Assembly (NCBI GenBank): GCA_023150835.1
Contig: JAKLKB010000023.1
Coordinates: 1 to 61,337, forward strand
DNA length: 61,337 bases
Source: Myxococcota bacterium
GTDB taxonomy: Bacteria > Myxococcota_C > UBA6777
Direction of reading: 5' to 3'
The notes under the pieces were generated by a model. The model was given only the letters and a program-made list of their open reading frames with translations, was not told where the DNA came from and made no database searches. Made by a program: the position numbers and the translations under genes. Each line of letters opens with the position of its first letter. Position 1 is the first letter of the stretch. This document shows positions 9,317 through 17,736 of this stretch, piece after piece.

Positions 9317-9640
9317 ATGAAAAAGTGGCTTGTTTCTATCGTAACGTTCGTTGTTTGCTTCCTTCCGATGGCTTCGGCTTTTGCAGCAGAGACCAGCAAA
9401 GCAGGTTCTAACGCTGCGGGTTGGGCCATCGCGCTGGCCGCTGGTATCGGTCTGGGGATCGCTGCGTTCGGTGGCGCTCTTGGTCAAGGCCGCGCTGCGG
9501 CCTCTGCCCTCGAAGGGATCGCTCGCAACCCCGAAGCATCCGGCAAACTCTTTCTCCCCCTCATCCTTGGCCTTGCTTTGATCGAATCGCTCGTCATCTA
9601 CGCATTCGTCATCGCACTCCAACTCGTCGGCAAACTCTAA
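9317..9640 (+). CDS. atpE: ATP synthase F0 subunit c with cleavable signal peptide
   Basis: This 107-aa protein begins with a signal peptide (MKKWLVSIVTFVVCFLPMASAFA), as in several deltaproteobacterial and planctomycete c subunits. The mature hairpin follows: helix 1 with GIGLGIAAFGGALGQG, polar loop ARNPEA, and helix 2 with the ion-binding Glu90 in LALIESLVIYAF. Gln57, Glu90, Ser91 and Tyr95 occupy positions that bind Na+ in the Ilyobacter c-ring, but the threonine after Ser is Leu here, so coupling-ion specificity cannot be decided. GGAG lies about 10 bases before the ATG. There are 116 bases between atpB and atpE with no other feature seen. Confidence 0.96.
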   Translation: MKKWLVSIVTFVVCFLPMASAFAAETSKAGSNAAGWAIALAAGIGLGIAAFGGALGQGRAAASALEGIARNPEASGKLFLPLILGLALIESLVIYAFVIALQLVGKL

Positions 9641-9652
9641 TCTGCTCCCTCT

Positions 9653-9674
9653 GGGGCAAACGCTGTTTTGCCCC
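9653..9674 (+). terminator. Terminator-like hairpin after atpE
   Basis: GGGGCAAA and TTTGCCCC form a perfect 8-bp stem around a 6-base loop, beginning 12 bases after the atpE stop and followed by a pyrimidine tract (TTCCTTCC). It probably ends the F0 operon. Confidence 0.55.
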
Positions 9675-9788
9675 TTCCTTCCGCCTTATCCCTTCTCTCC
9701 GCCTTATTCGTCCCCCCACAAGATCGCAACCCTCCGTTTCTCGCCAGTCAATCACTTTCTCGTCAAAGCGACACGAGATCCGCCTGTT

Positions 9789-9872
9789 GTGTGATCGTCA
9801 GGACGTAGGGGCAAACCCCCGTGTCTGCCCAATCATAGGACGTTTACGTACTCTCCTTTGTGTACAGATCAC
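9789..9872 (-). repeat. Palindromic dispersed repeat, family 1, copy A
   Basis: This copy is inverted relative to those at 17475-17548 and 33181-33260. Its ends are related inverted repeats (GTGATCGT / ACAGATCAC). The core, read on the minus strand, is GATTGGGCAGACACGGGGG followed by TTGCCCCTAC, which can fold as a hairpin. Confidence 0.75.
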
Positions 9873-9960
9873 TCGGATATCGTATAAGTCCTATGGTAGA
9901 CAAAAATCCCAGCATTCACGCCTTTTCGTTGGTGCGGCTTGGACTTGCGTTAGGGCGAAC

Positions 9961-9989
9961 TTGACACGTCTGGTTGGCGGAAATACAAT
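9961..9989 (+). promoter_or_regulatory. Strong sigma-70 promoter of the PEGA gene
   Basis: TTGACA (9961-9966), a 17-base spacer and TACAAT (9984-9989): a consensus -35 with a 5/6 -10. It lies about 65 bases before the chosen start of the PEGA-domain gene. Confidence 0.6.
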
Positions 9990-10054
9990 CCCCCCTCAAC
10001 TTGGCTGGAGCCTGTGTGTTTGGGGGCACCATGAGCAAAAGGAGAAACAAACGG

Positions 10055-10966
10055 ATGGTGGCTGCTGTCGGTCGGCAAAGGTGGATGGTGTGGATGCTTG
10101 CCTTGGGCGGGGGATGGCTTTTGGGATTCAGCCCTCGTCATGCGTGGGCAAACCAGCCCAACAAACCGCCTGCCAAACAATACGATGTCGCGATCGCCTT
10201 TTATCAGGCTCTCGGAGCAGAAGCACAAATTGACAGTCTGTTTGGCAAGCTTCAACAAGCCATCGAGCGCGATATCGGCCTCAAAGTCATGCCGCTTGCC
10301 GAAACGCAAGCCGCTCTCGGAAAAGATCTCGGATTGCAAGCCCTCGGAAATGATTGTCGAGGCGAGCTGATCTGTATGCTCGACACTTCACGAAAAAAAC
10401 TCCCCGTTTCACAAGTCGTCTTCCTTAGCGTAGGAGTCCTTGGCTCGGCTTTTTTGGTCAGCATCCGCAGCGCCAGCATCAAACAAGAACAACCTCCCCG
10501 CACTCTCGAAGGAAAACGCTACAACGGCATCGCTGCCTTTGAAAAAGAACTCCCCCAACTGGTCTTGACGATCTTCCCCGGGCGGACGCGTTTTGTCGTC
10601 GAAGGTTCCCCCGAAGGGGCCATCGTCAAGATCAACGACAGCCAAGTCGGAACACTGCCCAAAGTCGCCTTGTCTTGGGCCTCTGGCGAGATCACCGTCT
10701 CCGTCTCTTACCCCGGATACCTCGACAATACCAAGCGGCTGACGCTTTTGCCCAACCGCATCATGACCTTGCGTGTCGCTTTGGAAAAAAAACCTGCGGA
10801 ACGCCGCATCGTTCATCGTCCACCGCCTCCACCACCCCAAACCACCCCACTCCATCAACAATGGTGGGTTTGGGTGATCGGTGCAGGTGTTGTTGTAGGC
10901 GTCACCGTAGGCGTTGTGGTGGGCGTCACGCAGTCACAAGTCTATCGGGTTCAAACGGGACTCTAA
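10055..10966 (+). CDS. Secreted PEGA-domain protein with C-terminal membrane anchor
   Basis: This protein of about 303 aa begins at the ATG preceded by AAAAGGAG (spacing 10); an in-frame ATG at 10031 would add eight residues. A signal peptide (MVAAVGRQRWMVW to AWA) leads into a helical domain of unknown type (YDVAIAFYQALGAEAQIDSLF). Next is a PEGA domain (FVVEGSPEGAIVKINDSQVG, then GEITVSVSYPGYLD), a fold linked to surface or kinase-associated proteins. A proline run (PPPPPP) precedes a glycine/valine-rich hydrophobic C-terminus (WWVWVIGAGVVVGVTVGV). The same PEGA-plus-C-terminal-helix design recurs at 20745-21644. It lies directly before zinc-ribbon kinase 1, suggesting a functional link. 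Confidence 0.75.
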   Translation: MVAAVGRQRWMVWMLALGGGWLLGFSPRHAWANQPNKPPAKQYDVAIAFYQALGAEAQIDSLFGKLQQAIERDIGLKVMPLAETQAALGKDLGLQALGNDCRGELICMLDTSRKKLPVSQVVFLSVGVLGSAFLVSIRSASIKQEQPPRTLEGKRYNGIAAFEKELPQLVLTIFPGRTRFVVEGSPEGAIVKINDSQVGTLPKVALSWASGEITVSVSYPGYLDNTKRLTLLPNRIMTLRVALEKKPAERRIVHRPPPPPPQTTPLHQQWWVWVIGAGVVVGVTVGVVVGVTQSQVYRVQTGL

Positions 10967-11125
10967 ATCGCCCGTACTACGGCGGAAACCGCGCCCACTC
11001 TCCATCTCGCCGTCCGCCTTTTTGCAAAATGTTTGCTTGAAGTCCTGCAAGGTCTCATGCTATCCTCTGTTTCTTGTGGGCTTCTTTGGTTTTGGCTCGC
11101 TTTTCAGCTTTGATAGGGTGGCTCC

Positions 11126-13378
11126 GTGAAGGTCTGTCCCAAGTGTACGCACGACAATCCGCCAGAGATGGACACCTGTGAAGAGTGCGGCGCAGATATC
11201 TCGCTTGTCGCTTCTGACGGGCTTGATCCACTCGTCGGCCAAGTTCTTGTCGGAAAATTTCACGTCAAAGAACTGATCGGCCAAGGAGCGATGGGTCGCG
11301 TCTATCGCGCTGTCCAAGCACCCATCAACCGCGAAGTCGCAATCAAGATCCTTCACCAACACCTGATGGAAGATCAACGCGTCGCTCGCCGCTTTCAACG
11401 CGAAGCAGAAGCCGCCAGTCGTTTTACTCACCCCAACTCCATCGCGATCTTTGACTTCGGACAAACCGAAAACAAATCTCTCTACATCGCCATGGAGTAC
11501 ATCGTTGGCCCCGATCTCGCTCATGTCATCTCGGAGGATTCTCCCCTTCCCATCGAGCGAGTAATCAAGATCGGCTCGCAAGTCCTCTCTGCCCTTCACC
11601 TCGCGCACAACAGCAAGATCATCCACCGCGATCTCAAACCCGAAAACATCATGCTCGCCCAAATGCCCGGACAAGACGAACTCGTCAAAGTCTGCGACTT
11701 TGGGATCGCCAAGATCCAACAGCCCGAAACCAACAAAGGCGAATCCGCGCTGACCATGTTCGGGATGATCTGTGGAACTCCTTATTATATGTCCCCAGAA
11801 CAGGCCAAAGGCGAAGAACTGGACGGACGCACCGACCTTTACAGCATGGGCGTGATCCTTTACGAGATGCTCACAGGCGAAGTCCCTTTCCGAGGCAGCA
11901 CGCCTGTAGAAGTCATCGCTCGCCACCTCACCGATCAGGCGGTCCCACCGAGCAAGATCCGAGGTGATGCTCAAATCCCCCGCGCTCTCGAAGATGTCGT
12001 CATGCGCGCCCTGCGCAAAAATCGCAACGAACGCTTCGCTTCCGCCGACGAGTTCCGTGTCGCTCTTGAAAAAGCCCGCGAAGAAACCGCCTTTCATCTC
12101 GAACTTGAGCGTGTTCTTCAAACGTCCGAAGACACCGCACGAAGACCCACTGGGATGTCTATCCCCGTAGCCACGGTCGCTTCCGTTCAGGGCGAAACGG
12201 TTGTCCGACCTTCTTCGGCCATCGCGGGCGCGCCTTCTCTTGCGCCCTCCTCATCCTCGACTTCGGTTCCTCAGATCGCCATCGCACGTGGCCGCCCTCT
12301 TCAATCCACCCCTCATCCCATGCCTGCCGCCACTCCTGCACCTCCTTCTGGACCCACGCGGGTTGGACCCGCTCCCACCCCCCCTCCTTCTGGACCCACG
12401 CGGGTTGGACCTGCTCCCACCCCTCCCGTTGCTTCTCCTCAATTCAATAACTCCATCAGCGCCATCACCCAATCCCGCGCTCCCTCGCCCTCTGCACCAC
12501 CCACCCAATTGCGCTCCCATGTTGTCCCTGCCACTCCCCCACCTCCTTCTTCGATCCTCCCTCCCGAGCGTGAGCCTCTTCCCTTCTCCAACGCTGCGCC
12601 TGCTCTCTCGGGGATCCGACCCGCTCCTGTCTTGCCCCACCACGCCAAACACAACTTTGACGAAGTCAGCGAACCCGTCGTCCAGCGCAAAGGCAGCGGA
12701 GGCTGGATCTTCTTGTTGTTGCTGCTCTTTGCCGGCGGGATCGGCGGTTATTACCTTTACACGCGCTTTGCTGCTCAAACCGATCCTCAAAACACCCTTC
12801 CTGACGTCGAAGAGCGACCTCTGCCCCACGTCCCACGACCCCAACCCAAACCCCCCACCACTCCGCCACGCCCTCAACCCGATCCTCGCATCGAAAAAAC
12901 CACCCCTCCACCACGCCCTTGGAAGCGGCGGGCTGTTGCTCGCGCCTCTTCTTCCCATCAGTCGGCCCGAAAGAACCAACTTCAAGATCTCGCGCAACAG
13001 CACAAATCGATCGTGCTGTGGATGCGCCATCACGGGATCCGCAAAGAATACCTCGAACCTTCCTCATGGAAAGATTACATCCGCTCCAGCCAAGCCCTCA
13101 GACAAAAAAACGTGCGCAAGCTTCGCGAGTACATCGAACGCCTCTCCAACCAAAAGATCGGCCAAGAAGATTATATCGATACTCAAATCCTCAAAAGGAA
13201 ATACAAATTTCTCAATAACTTGTACAAAGAAAAAAAGCGTAAAAAACGCCTCTCTATCGTGCAAGACCGCCGATGTGACGAGATCCTTACGCAGATCTTT
13301 ATCCACGATATCATGCTCCAAAAACCCCTCAAAGCCAGCAAGATGCTCAACGAAGTCCAGTCCATCCTCCTCCGCTAA
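11126..13378 (+). CDS. Zinc-ribbon transmembrane Ser/Thr kinase 1
   Basis: This 750-aa Hanks-type kinase starts at GTG 11126 with AGGGTGG upstream. Residues 1-25 form a zinc ribbon (Cys4, Cys7, Cys18, Cys21). The kinase domain spans about 43-320: P-loop GQGAMGRV, Lys74 in VAIK, HRDLKPEN with Asp169, DFG at 191-193, and the MSPEQ activation-segment end, all intact. About 200 residues rich in Pro/Ser/Thr follow, including a near-exact duplicated SGPTRVGPAPTPP unit. There is one transmembrane helix (GGWIFLLLLLFAGGIGGYYLY, about 527-547), then a Pro-rich stretch and a basic helical extracytoplasmic tail of about 150 residues with no known domain. The layout (cytosolic kinase, single span, external tail) suggests sensing through the tail. 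Substrates are unknown. Confidence 0.93.
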   Translation: MKVCPKCTHDNPPEMDTCEECGADISLVASDGLDPLVGQVLVGKFHVKELIGQGAMGRVYRAVQAPINREVAIKILHQHLMEDQRVARRFQREAEAASRFTHPNSIAIFDFGQTENKSLYIAMEYIVGPDLAHVISEDSPLPIERVIKIGSQVLSALHLAHNSKIIHRDLKPENIMLAQMPGQDELVKVCDFGIAKIQQPETNKGESALTMFGMICGTPYYMSPEQAKGEELDGRTDLYSMGVILYEMLTGEVPFRGSTPVEVIARHLTDQAVPPSKIRGDAQIPRALEDVVMRALRKNRNERFASADEFRVALEKAREETAFHLELERVLQTSEDTARRPTGMSIPVATVASVQGETVVRPSSAIAGAPSLAPSSSSTSVPQIAIARGRPLQSTPHPMPAATPAPPSGPTRVGPAPTPPPSGPTRVGPAPTPPVASPQFNNSISAITQSRAPSPSAPPTQLRSHVVPATPPPPSSILPPEREPLPFSNAAPALSGIRPAPVLPHHAKHNFDEVSEPVVQRKGSGGWIFLLLLLFAGGIGGYYLYTRFAAQTDPQNTLPDVEERPLPHVPRPQPKPPTTPPRPQPDPRIEKTTPPPRPWKRRAVARASSSHQSARKNQLQDLAQQHKSIVLWMRHHGIRKEYLEPSSWKDYIRSSQALRQKNVRKLREYIERLSNQKIGQEDYIDTQILKRKYKFLNNLYKEKKRKKRLSIVQDRRCDEILTQIFIHDIMLQKPLKASKMLNEVQSILLR

Positions 13379-13435
13379 CCCACACAAGCCCTTTGCCCTC
13401 CCCTCTACTTGGCGCGATCTGCGCGTTCGATAGGC

Positions 13436-13464
13436 TTGACCGTGTTCTCTAAAACGTATATGTT
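13436..13464 (+). promoter_or_regulatory. Candidate promoter of the sensor-like gene
   Basis: TTGACC (13436-13441), a 17-base spacer and TATGTT (13459-13464), about 180 bases before the chosen ATG. The call is by eye. Confidence 0.45.
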
Positions 13465-13645
13465 AGGCAGAACTTCGCGGTGAAACGGCTTTCTCACCGC
13501 CATTTTCTTGTTCGTCATCCTGCGTGTTTTCGTTGTCATCCTGTGTGTTTTCGGTATCTTCGGGGGGCGGCTTTGGTTCGGCTACACCCCGCAACACGCG
13601 ATGCTTCGCGATCACTCCTCCTTTTCAACGCAAAGAGGCTGCTCG

Positions 13646-15223
13646 ATGTTTCACGTCAAAGTCTGGTTGGGTGTAATCTTCTTTTCTATCGTCACCCTGC
13701 AGATCTGGATCATGCAACCCCTGCTGATCTACAAGGTCGCAGAGGAGCAAGATCGCTTGCGCCCGATCTTGGTTGGGCAGCGCTTTGAGCGCGGCCTCTT
13801 CCGCTTTTATGAAAAACTCAAAGTCAACGCTACCAAAATGGCCGAAGAAACAGGCCTGCGCGAAGCCGTCTCCTCCATCAATTACGAAGCCGATGACGAT
13901 CTCTCTAAGCTCGAAACTTACGAAGAATCGCGCCGAAAGGTCCAACGCGGTTTTCAAGCCTACCAAAAACTAGACGCCAAAGTCGAACGACTGTACGTGG
14001 TTTCCCGCGAAGGCATCGTCCTCTTGCGCTCCGATCAACCCGGCGCAACCTTCCGCTACAAAAAAGATCGCCTCCCCAACATCCCCCACCTCAACGACGC
14101 CCTCAAAGACAACCCACGCACCGGGATCTGGCCGATCGAAGGCACCAATAGCTTCGTTGCTGCCGTCCCGATCCACGACACCTCTGAGAAAAAAACCGTT
14201 AAAGCCGCCCTCTTGTACGTCAAAGCCTTCAACGCCGAACTCTTTCGCGAACACAAAGAACTCCTCCCCCAAGACAACAATATCCCGGGCGCAAAAGACA
14301 CCAAGTTGATCCTCTTCACCGCAACCACCGCTGCTTCGGGCGATATGGATCTCGGCCCCATCGCCTACAACCTCGGCGAAAAACTCATCCCATTCTTTCG
14401 CGGATGGTTCAAGCAAAAAGCCTATGACGTCGTGGTCGATAAATACGCCAACGGTATGAACCGTGACCTGCTCAAAGCCGATATCCAACTACAGCCCTAT
14501 TCTTATATGGTCGGTCGGTTTCCTGCGGACCTCAGCCCCGGCAACATCGGCTATGTTCTGATGGTTCCTGTTCCCAATCGCTTTGTCGAAGTCAAAAAAG
14601 AAAAGTTCTATGAAAGCGGCGGGCCGCGCATCTTGGCCACCGTTCTCTTGGTCTTGGCCTTCTTCTTGGCGCTTTGGCTCTCGGGCGCGGAGATCTTTTA
14701 CTTTCGCCGTGTCGTTCCACGCCTCCAAACAGCCCCCCAAGAAGGCTTTCCCGACGTCCCATTGAACGGATTGAGCGGGCCTTGGAAAGGTCTGGCACGC
14801 TCGATCAACAAGATCTTTTCGATGATCCGCGAACGTGGTCTCGGCGAAGCCGATATGAAGCCCGGAACCACCATCGCCACCGTTGACGAACTTGACTCCC
14901 GAGAACGCGGTGGCGGCGCTCTCGACTTCCTCGCCTCGCAAAGTCGTGAAGTGGACGCGATCTCTCCCGACCTTCTGATCAACAACAACGTCAACGAAAA
15001 TGCCGCCTCGCTGCTTGGATCGGCCCCATCACCCGCTCAAAGCGGGTTTCCTGCTCAAGCTTTCCCCCCACAACAAGGCGGCTACCCACAACAAGGCGGC
15101 TACCCACAACAAGGCGGCTACCCGCAACAAGGCGGCTACCCACAACAAGGAGGTTATCCACAACAAGGAGGTTATCCACAACAAGGAGGCTACCCGCACG
15201 GAGATCCTTATAAAAAGTCTTGA
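13646..15223 (+). CDS. Two-pass sensor-like membrane protein with GGYPQQ-repeat tail
   Basis: This 525-aa protein starts at the ATG preceded by AAAGAGG (spacing 7), which places the first helix ([18 protein letters not shown]) at the N-terminus. An extracytoplasmic domain of about 300 residues follows. Its parts ([41 protein letters not shown]) resemble Cache/PAS-like sensor domains, though this is not certain. The second helix ([19 protein letters not shown]) is near 328-350. The cytosolic part has no kinase, HAMP or methyl-accepting domain that I recognise; it ends in seven perfect PQQGGY hexapeptides (475-516). The gene follows kinase 1 with its own promoter, so it may feed that kinase, but this is inference. 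Confidence 0.75.
   Translation: MFHVKVWLGVIFFSIVTLQIWIMQPLLIYKVAEEQDRLRPILVGQRFERGLFRFYEKLKVNATKMAEETGLREAVSSINYEADDDLSKLETYEESRRKVQRGFQAYQKLDAKVERLYVVSREGIVLLRSDQPGATFRYKKDRLPNIPHLNDALKDNPRTGIWPIEGTNSFVAAVPIHDTSEKKTVKAALLYVKAFNAELFREHKELLPQDNNIPGAKDTKLILFTATTAASGDMDLGPIAYNLGEKLIPFFRGWFKQKAYDVVVDKYANGMNRDLLKADIQLQPYSYMVGRFPADLSPGNIGYVLMVPVPNRFVEVKKEKFYESGGPRILATVLLVLAFFLALWLSGAEIFYFRRVVPRLQTAPQEGFPDVPLNGLSGPWKGLARSINKIFSMIRERGLGEADMKPGTTIATVDELDSRERGGGALDFLASQSREVDAISPDLLINNNVNENAASLLGSAPSPAQSGFPAQAFPPQQGGYPQQGGYPQQGGYPQQGGYPQQGGYPQQGGYPQQGGYPHGDPYKKS
15068..15193 (+). repeat. Seven 18-bp units encoding PQQGGY
   Basis: Seven tandem 18-bp units (CCACAACAAGGCGGCTAC and synonymous variants) encode an invariant hexapeptide. 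Synonymous changes between early and late units suggest selection on the peptide. Confidence 0.9.
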
Positions 15224-15248
15224 TTGTTTTCGCTTGTGCTGGTACACC
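15220..15248 (+). promoter_or_regulatory. Weak candidate promoter of ilvE
   Basis: TTGATT (15220-15225), a 17-base spacer and TACACC (15243-15248). It overlaps the end of the upstream gene. The -10 is poor. Confidence 0.3.
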
Positions 15249-15312
15249 GACCGCGCCTTGACCATGTATACGGACGCACGGCGATCTACGCTGCACAAGC
15301 TTGGAGGAAGAG

Positions 15313-16386
15313 ATGGATATCAAGATCACACTTGCTGGCCCAGAACAAAGAAAGCCCATTCCTCGCGATGGCAACACGCTCGGATTTGGCCGCCATTTCT
15401 CGGACCATTTTTTCTTGATGGATTATGCCCCCGAACGCGGCTGGTTTGATCCGCGTGTCGAGCCTTATCACAAACTCTCCTTGGACCCTGCGACGATGGT
15501 GTTGCACTACGGCCAGCAAGTCTTCGAGGGGATGAAAGCCTATCGCGGCGCTGATGGCGGGGTGTATCTCTTCCGTCACCGAAAAAACTTTGAACGCCTC
15601 AACCGTTCTTGTCGCCGTCTCGTCATCCCCGAACTGGATATCGATGTCCTCGAACAAGGACTCCGTGAACTCATCCGCGTCGATCAAGAGTGGATCCCCA
15701 CCAGCGAAGGATGCGCCCTGTACATCCGACCCACCGTCATCGCAACCGACCCTGTTTTGGGGGTTCGTCCCTCCGATACCTATCTGTTCTACATCATCGC
15801 CGGCCCCGTCGGAGCTTATTATCCCGAAGGCTTTAACCCCATCTCGATCTACGTCAGCGACAAATATGTTCGCGCTGTCTCGGGGGGCATCGGCGAAGCC
15901 AAAACCGCCGGAAACTACGCCGCAAGCCTCGCTGCACAACAAGAAGCCCGCAAAAAAGGTTATTCCCAAGTCCTCTGGCTTGATGCCAAAGAACGCAGTT
16001 TTGTCGAAGAAGTCGGAACCATGAACATCTTTTTCCGCATCAACGACGAACTGATCACCAGCCCTCTCACAGGCAGCATCTTGCCCGGTGTCACCCGCGA
16101 CTCCGTGATCCAGATCGCCCGCTCTTGGGGCGTCAAAGTCTCCGAACGTATGCTCGCTGTCGATGAAGTCTTCGATGCCGCACAAAAAGGCTCGCTCAAA
16201 GAAGTCTTTGGGGCCGGAACTGCCGCTGTGATCGCCCCCGTTAAAAAATTCCACTACAAAGACCGCGATATCCAAGTCGGCGACGGACGCAGCGGTGAAC
16301 TCTCCCAACGTCTCTACAAATACATCCTCGACCTTCAATACGGACGCATCGAAGATCCCTTTGGTTGGCGCACCCGCATCCTCTAA
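15313..16386 (+). CDS. ilvE: Branched-chain amino-acid aminotransferase
   Basis: This 357-aa PLP enzyme of fold type IV transfers amino groups between Leu/Ile/Val and 2-oxoglutarate, the last step of branched-chain amino-acid synthesis. It belongs to the longer BCAT group (eukaryotic/Actinobacteria-like). Visible family signatures are LHYGQQVFEGMKAYRGADG, the PLP-binding Lys197 in GEAKTAGNYAASL, EEVGTMNIFF, and SILPGVTRDSVI. The ATG at 15313 has GGAGG five bases upstream; an in-frame TTG at 15301 would disrupt this spacing. The gene stands alone among signalling genes; no other ilv gene is present. Confidence 0.96.
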   Translation: MDIKITLAGPEQRKPIPRDGNTLGFGRHFSDHFFLMDYAPERGWFDPRVEPYHKLSLDPATMVLHYGQQVFEGMKAYRGADGGVYLFRHRKNFERLNRSCRRLVIPELDIDVLEQGLRELIRVDQEWIPTSEGCALYIRPTVIATDPVLGVRPSDTYLFYIIAGPVGAYYPEGFNPISIYVSDKYVRAVSGGIGEAKTAGNYAASLAAQQEARKKGYSQVLWLDAKERSFVEEVGTMNIFFRINDELITSPLTGSILPGVTRDSVIQIARSWGVKVSERMLAVDEVFDAAQKGSLKEVFGAGTAAVIAPVKKFHYKDRDIQVGDGRSGELSQRLYKYILDLQYGRIEDPFGWRTRIL

Positions 16387-16399
16387 GCTGTCGCACCTT

Positions 16400-16463
16400 G
16401 CGGATGCTGTGGGGGGATCACTCGGTGGTGGATTCTGGCGGATGTTGTGGGGGGATCACTCGG
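16400..16463. repeat. Two-copy 26-bp direct repeat, period 38
   Basis: The 26-base segments at 16400-16425 and 16438-16463 differ at one position. The second copy overlaps the last codons of the SPOR gene on the minus strand, so the duplication may have set the present stop context. Confidence 0.8.
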
Positions 16464-17301
16464 CGGGAGATGAGTCACGCGGAGGTTGGACGGATCTCGT
16501 CAGTTTGTGCAGCGTCGTCTTTGTGCCTTCTGCTTGTTGAAACAAGCGCATATAGTGTTGTGCTTGCTGGGGTGTGCGAAAAGAGCCGATCGTTAGGCGA
16601 AAATAACGCTTCTGGCGAAACACCTCACGGGTGAGCGTTGCGGAGGAGTAGCCTTTTTTGAGCAAGCGCTGATGGATGCGTTGCAGAGTCGAAAGATCGC
16701 TCGAAAAGCGAAGCTGGAGTGTGTATTGTGCGCGACTCGACGGGACCATCGCGATCTTTTTGATCTGGCGTTGCAAGGCGTGTTGCTTTTTTGCTTCTTC
16801 TTGGGTTTTTGCAGCCTCGGCGGCTTTGGAGGCCGTGGGTGGGGGAGTTCGGCGCGATGCTTGGGCGGTCTCTTGTGGCAAACGTCGAGCAGGAGGAGCT
16901 GTGCGAGAGCGAGGCGCGGGAGCCGCAGGGGCTGCGGTATCCTCGTTGTCCTCGTTGTCTTCGCTGGGTTCGGTGTCTCTTGTGGGAGGCGGGATGCGAG
17001 ATGCCGTAGCAGCACGAGAGGGCTGATTTTGCGGCTTTTGGGGCGAAGTGGCCACTCGCAAACCAGAGGCCGGGACACGTTGAGAAGCGGAAAGCGTCGC
17101 AAATGCCGGATCTTCGGGGCGTTGTTGATCGAGCCAGCCGAGCAATCGGAGCTTTTGTTCGATCGGGCGCTTTTTGCTTTCGGCGATCGTCCACATACCG
17201 AGGAAAAAGACCAAGAAGGTCCAAAGGATCGCACCCATCCCAAGAAACAGCAGATGGCGTCGATCAACACGAAACTCCACTTGGTTGCCGAATTGAAACA
17301 T
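16456..17301 (-). CDS. SPOR-domain membrane protein
   Basis: This 281-aa protein starts at the ATG 17301-17299 with AAGGAG seven bases upstream. A short cytosolic N-terminus (MFQFGNQVEFRVDRRHL) precedes one transmembrane helix (FLGMGAILWTFLVFFLGMW). A long periplasmic linker rich in Pro/Ala/Arg/Glu follows, then a short basic helical segment (AKTQEEAKKQHALQRQIKK). The C-terminal 70-75 residues are a SPOR domain (YTLQLRFSSDLSTLQRIHQR, YFRLTIGSFRTPQQAQHYM). SPOR domains bind denuded peptidoglycan at the septum, so a cell-division or envelope role is likely, like FtsN or DedD. The architecture is typical and nothing is missing. Confidence 0.85.
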   Translation of the reverse strand: MFQFGNQVEFRVDRRHLLFLGMGAILWTFLVFFLGMWTIAESKKRPIEQKLRLLGWLDQQRPEDPAFATLSASQRVPASGLRVATSPQKPQNQPSRAATASRIPPPTRDTEPSEDNEDNEDTAAPAAPAPRSRTAPPARRLPQETAQASRRTPPPTASKAAEAAKTQEEAKKQHALQRQIKKIAMVPSSRAQYTLQLRFSSDLSTLQRIHQRLLKKGYSSATLTREVFRQKRYFRLTIGSFRTPQQAQHYMRLFQQAEGTKTTLHKLTRSVQPPRDSSPAE

Positions 17302-17474
17302 CGCGGCGCTCCTTGTGTTTGGCGTCGTAGAGGGGGTGGCTTGGATGGCCTGCGGCGAGAACGTCTGGGCGTTTCTCGTGCGCCGATTGTAGCGAGGTCC
17401 AGACGGCAGCGCAAAATTTCTCGTGCACGAAGCCTCCTTGGGTTCATCGGACTCATACGGTATCCGCAAGATGT

Positions 17475-17548
17475 GTGATCGAAGGATCGTGTGTAGATGC
17501 CCTACGGTTGGGCAGCCACACCTGTCTGCCCCTACGTTTTACGATCAC
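17475..17548 (+). repeat. Palindromic dispersed repeat, family 1, copy B
   Basis: Bounded by perfect 7-bp inverted repeats GTGATCG / CGATCAC. The core is GTTGGGCAGCCACACCTGTC then TGCCCCTACG, matching the copies at 33181-33260 (same strand) and 9789-9872 (inverted). Confidence 0.75.
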
Positions 17549-17688
17549 GCGCCCTGCGGAACTCGTATCGGTACACGGGGAGATCCTCTACGACCCGAAC
17601 TACAGCGGTTTTTCAAGACCGCTCGCAAGCCCGTCGGGTCTTGGCTTCGCACCGAGTGCGTGATGCGTTCTTGCATTTTCCACCCGTT

Positions 17689-17713
17689 GTTGCGTAACAT
17701 ACCGATACGCAAC
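17689..17713 (+). promoter_or_regulatory. 8-bp inverted repeat upstream of kinase 2
   Basis: GTTGCGTA and TACGCAAC are perfect inverted repeats with a 9-base spacer, ending 23 bases before the kinase 2 ATG. It could be an operator or a leader hairpin; there is no T-tract. Confidence 0.4.
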
Positions 17714-17736
17714 CTTTAGCAACGATTGAGAGATCC

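Larger units (their letters stand above)
9675..10054. other. Intergenic stretch with a palindromic repeat and a promoter
   Basis: These 380 bases hold one copy of the short palindromic dispersed element (9789-9872) and a near-perfect sigma-70 promoter (9961-9989). No coding potential is seen. Confidence 0.6.
17302..17736. other. Intergenic region between the divergent SPOR and kinase 2 genes
   Basis: These 435 bases hold a palindromic dispersed repeat (17475-17548) and an inverted repeat just before the kinase (17689-17713). Otherwise nothing recognisable is seen. Confidence 0.6.
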
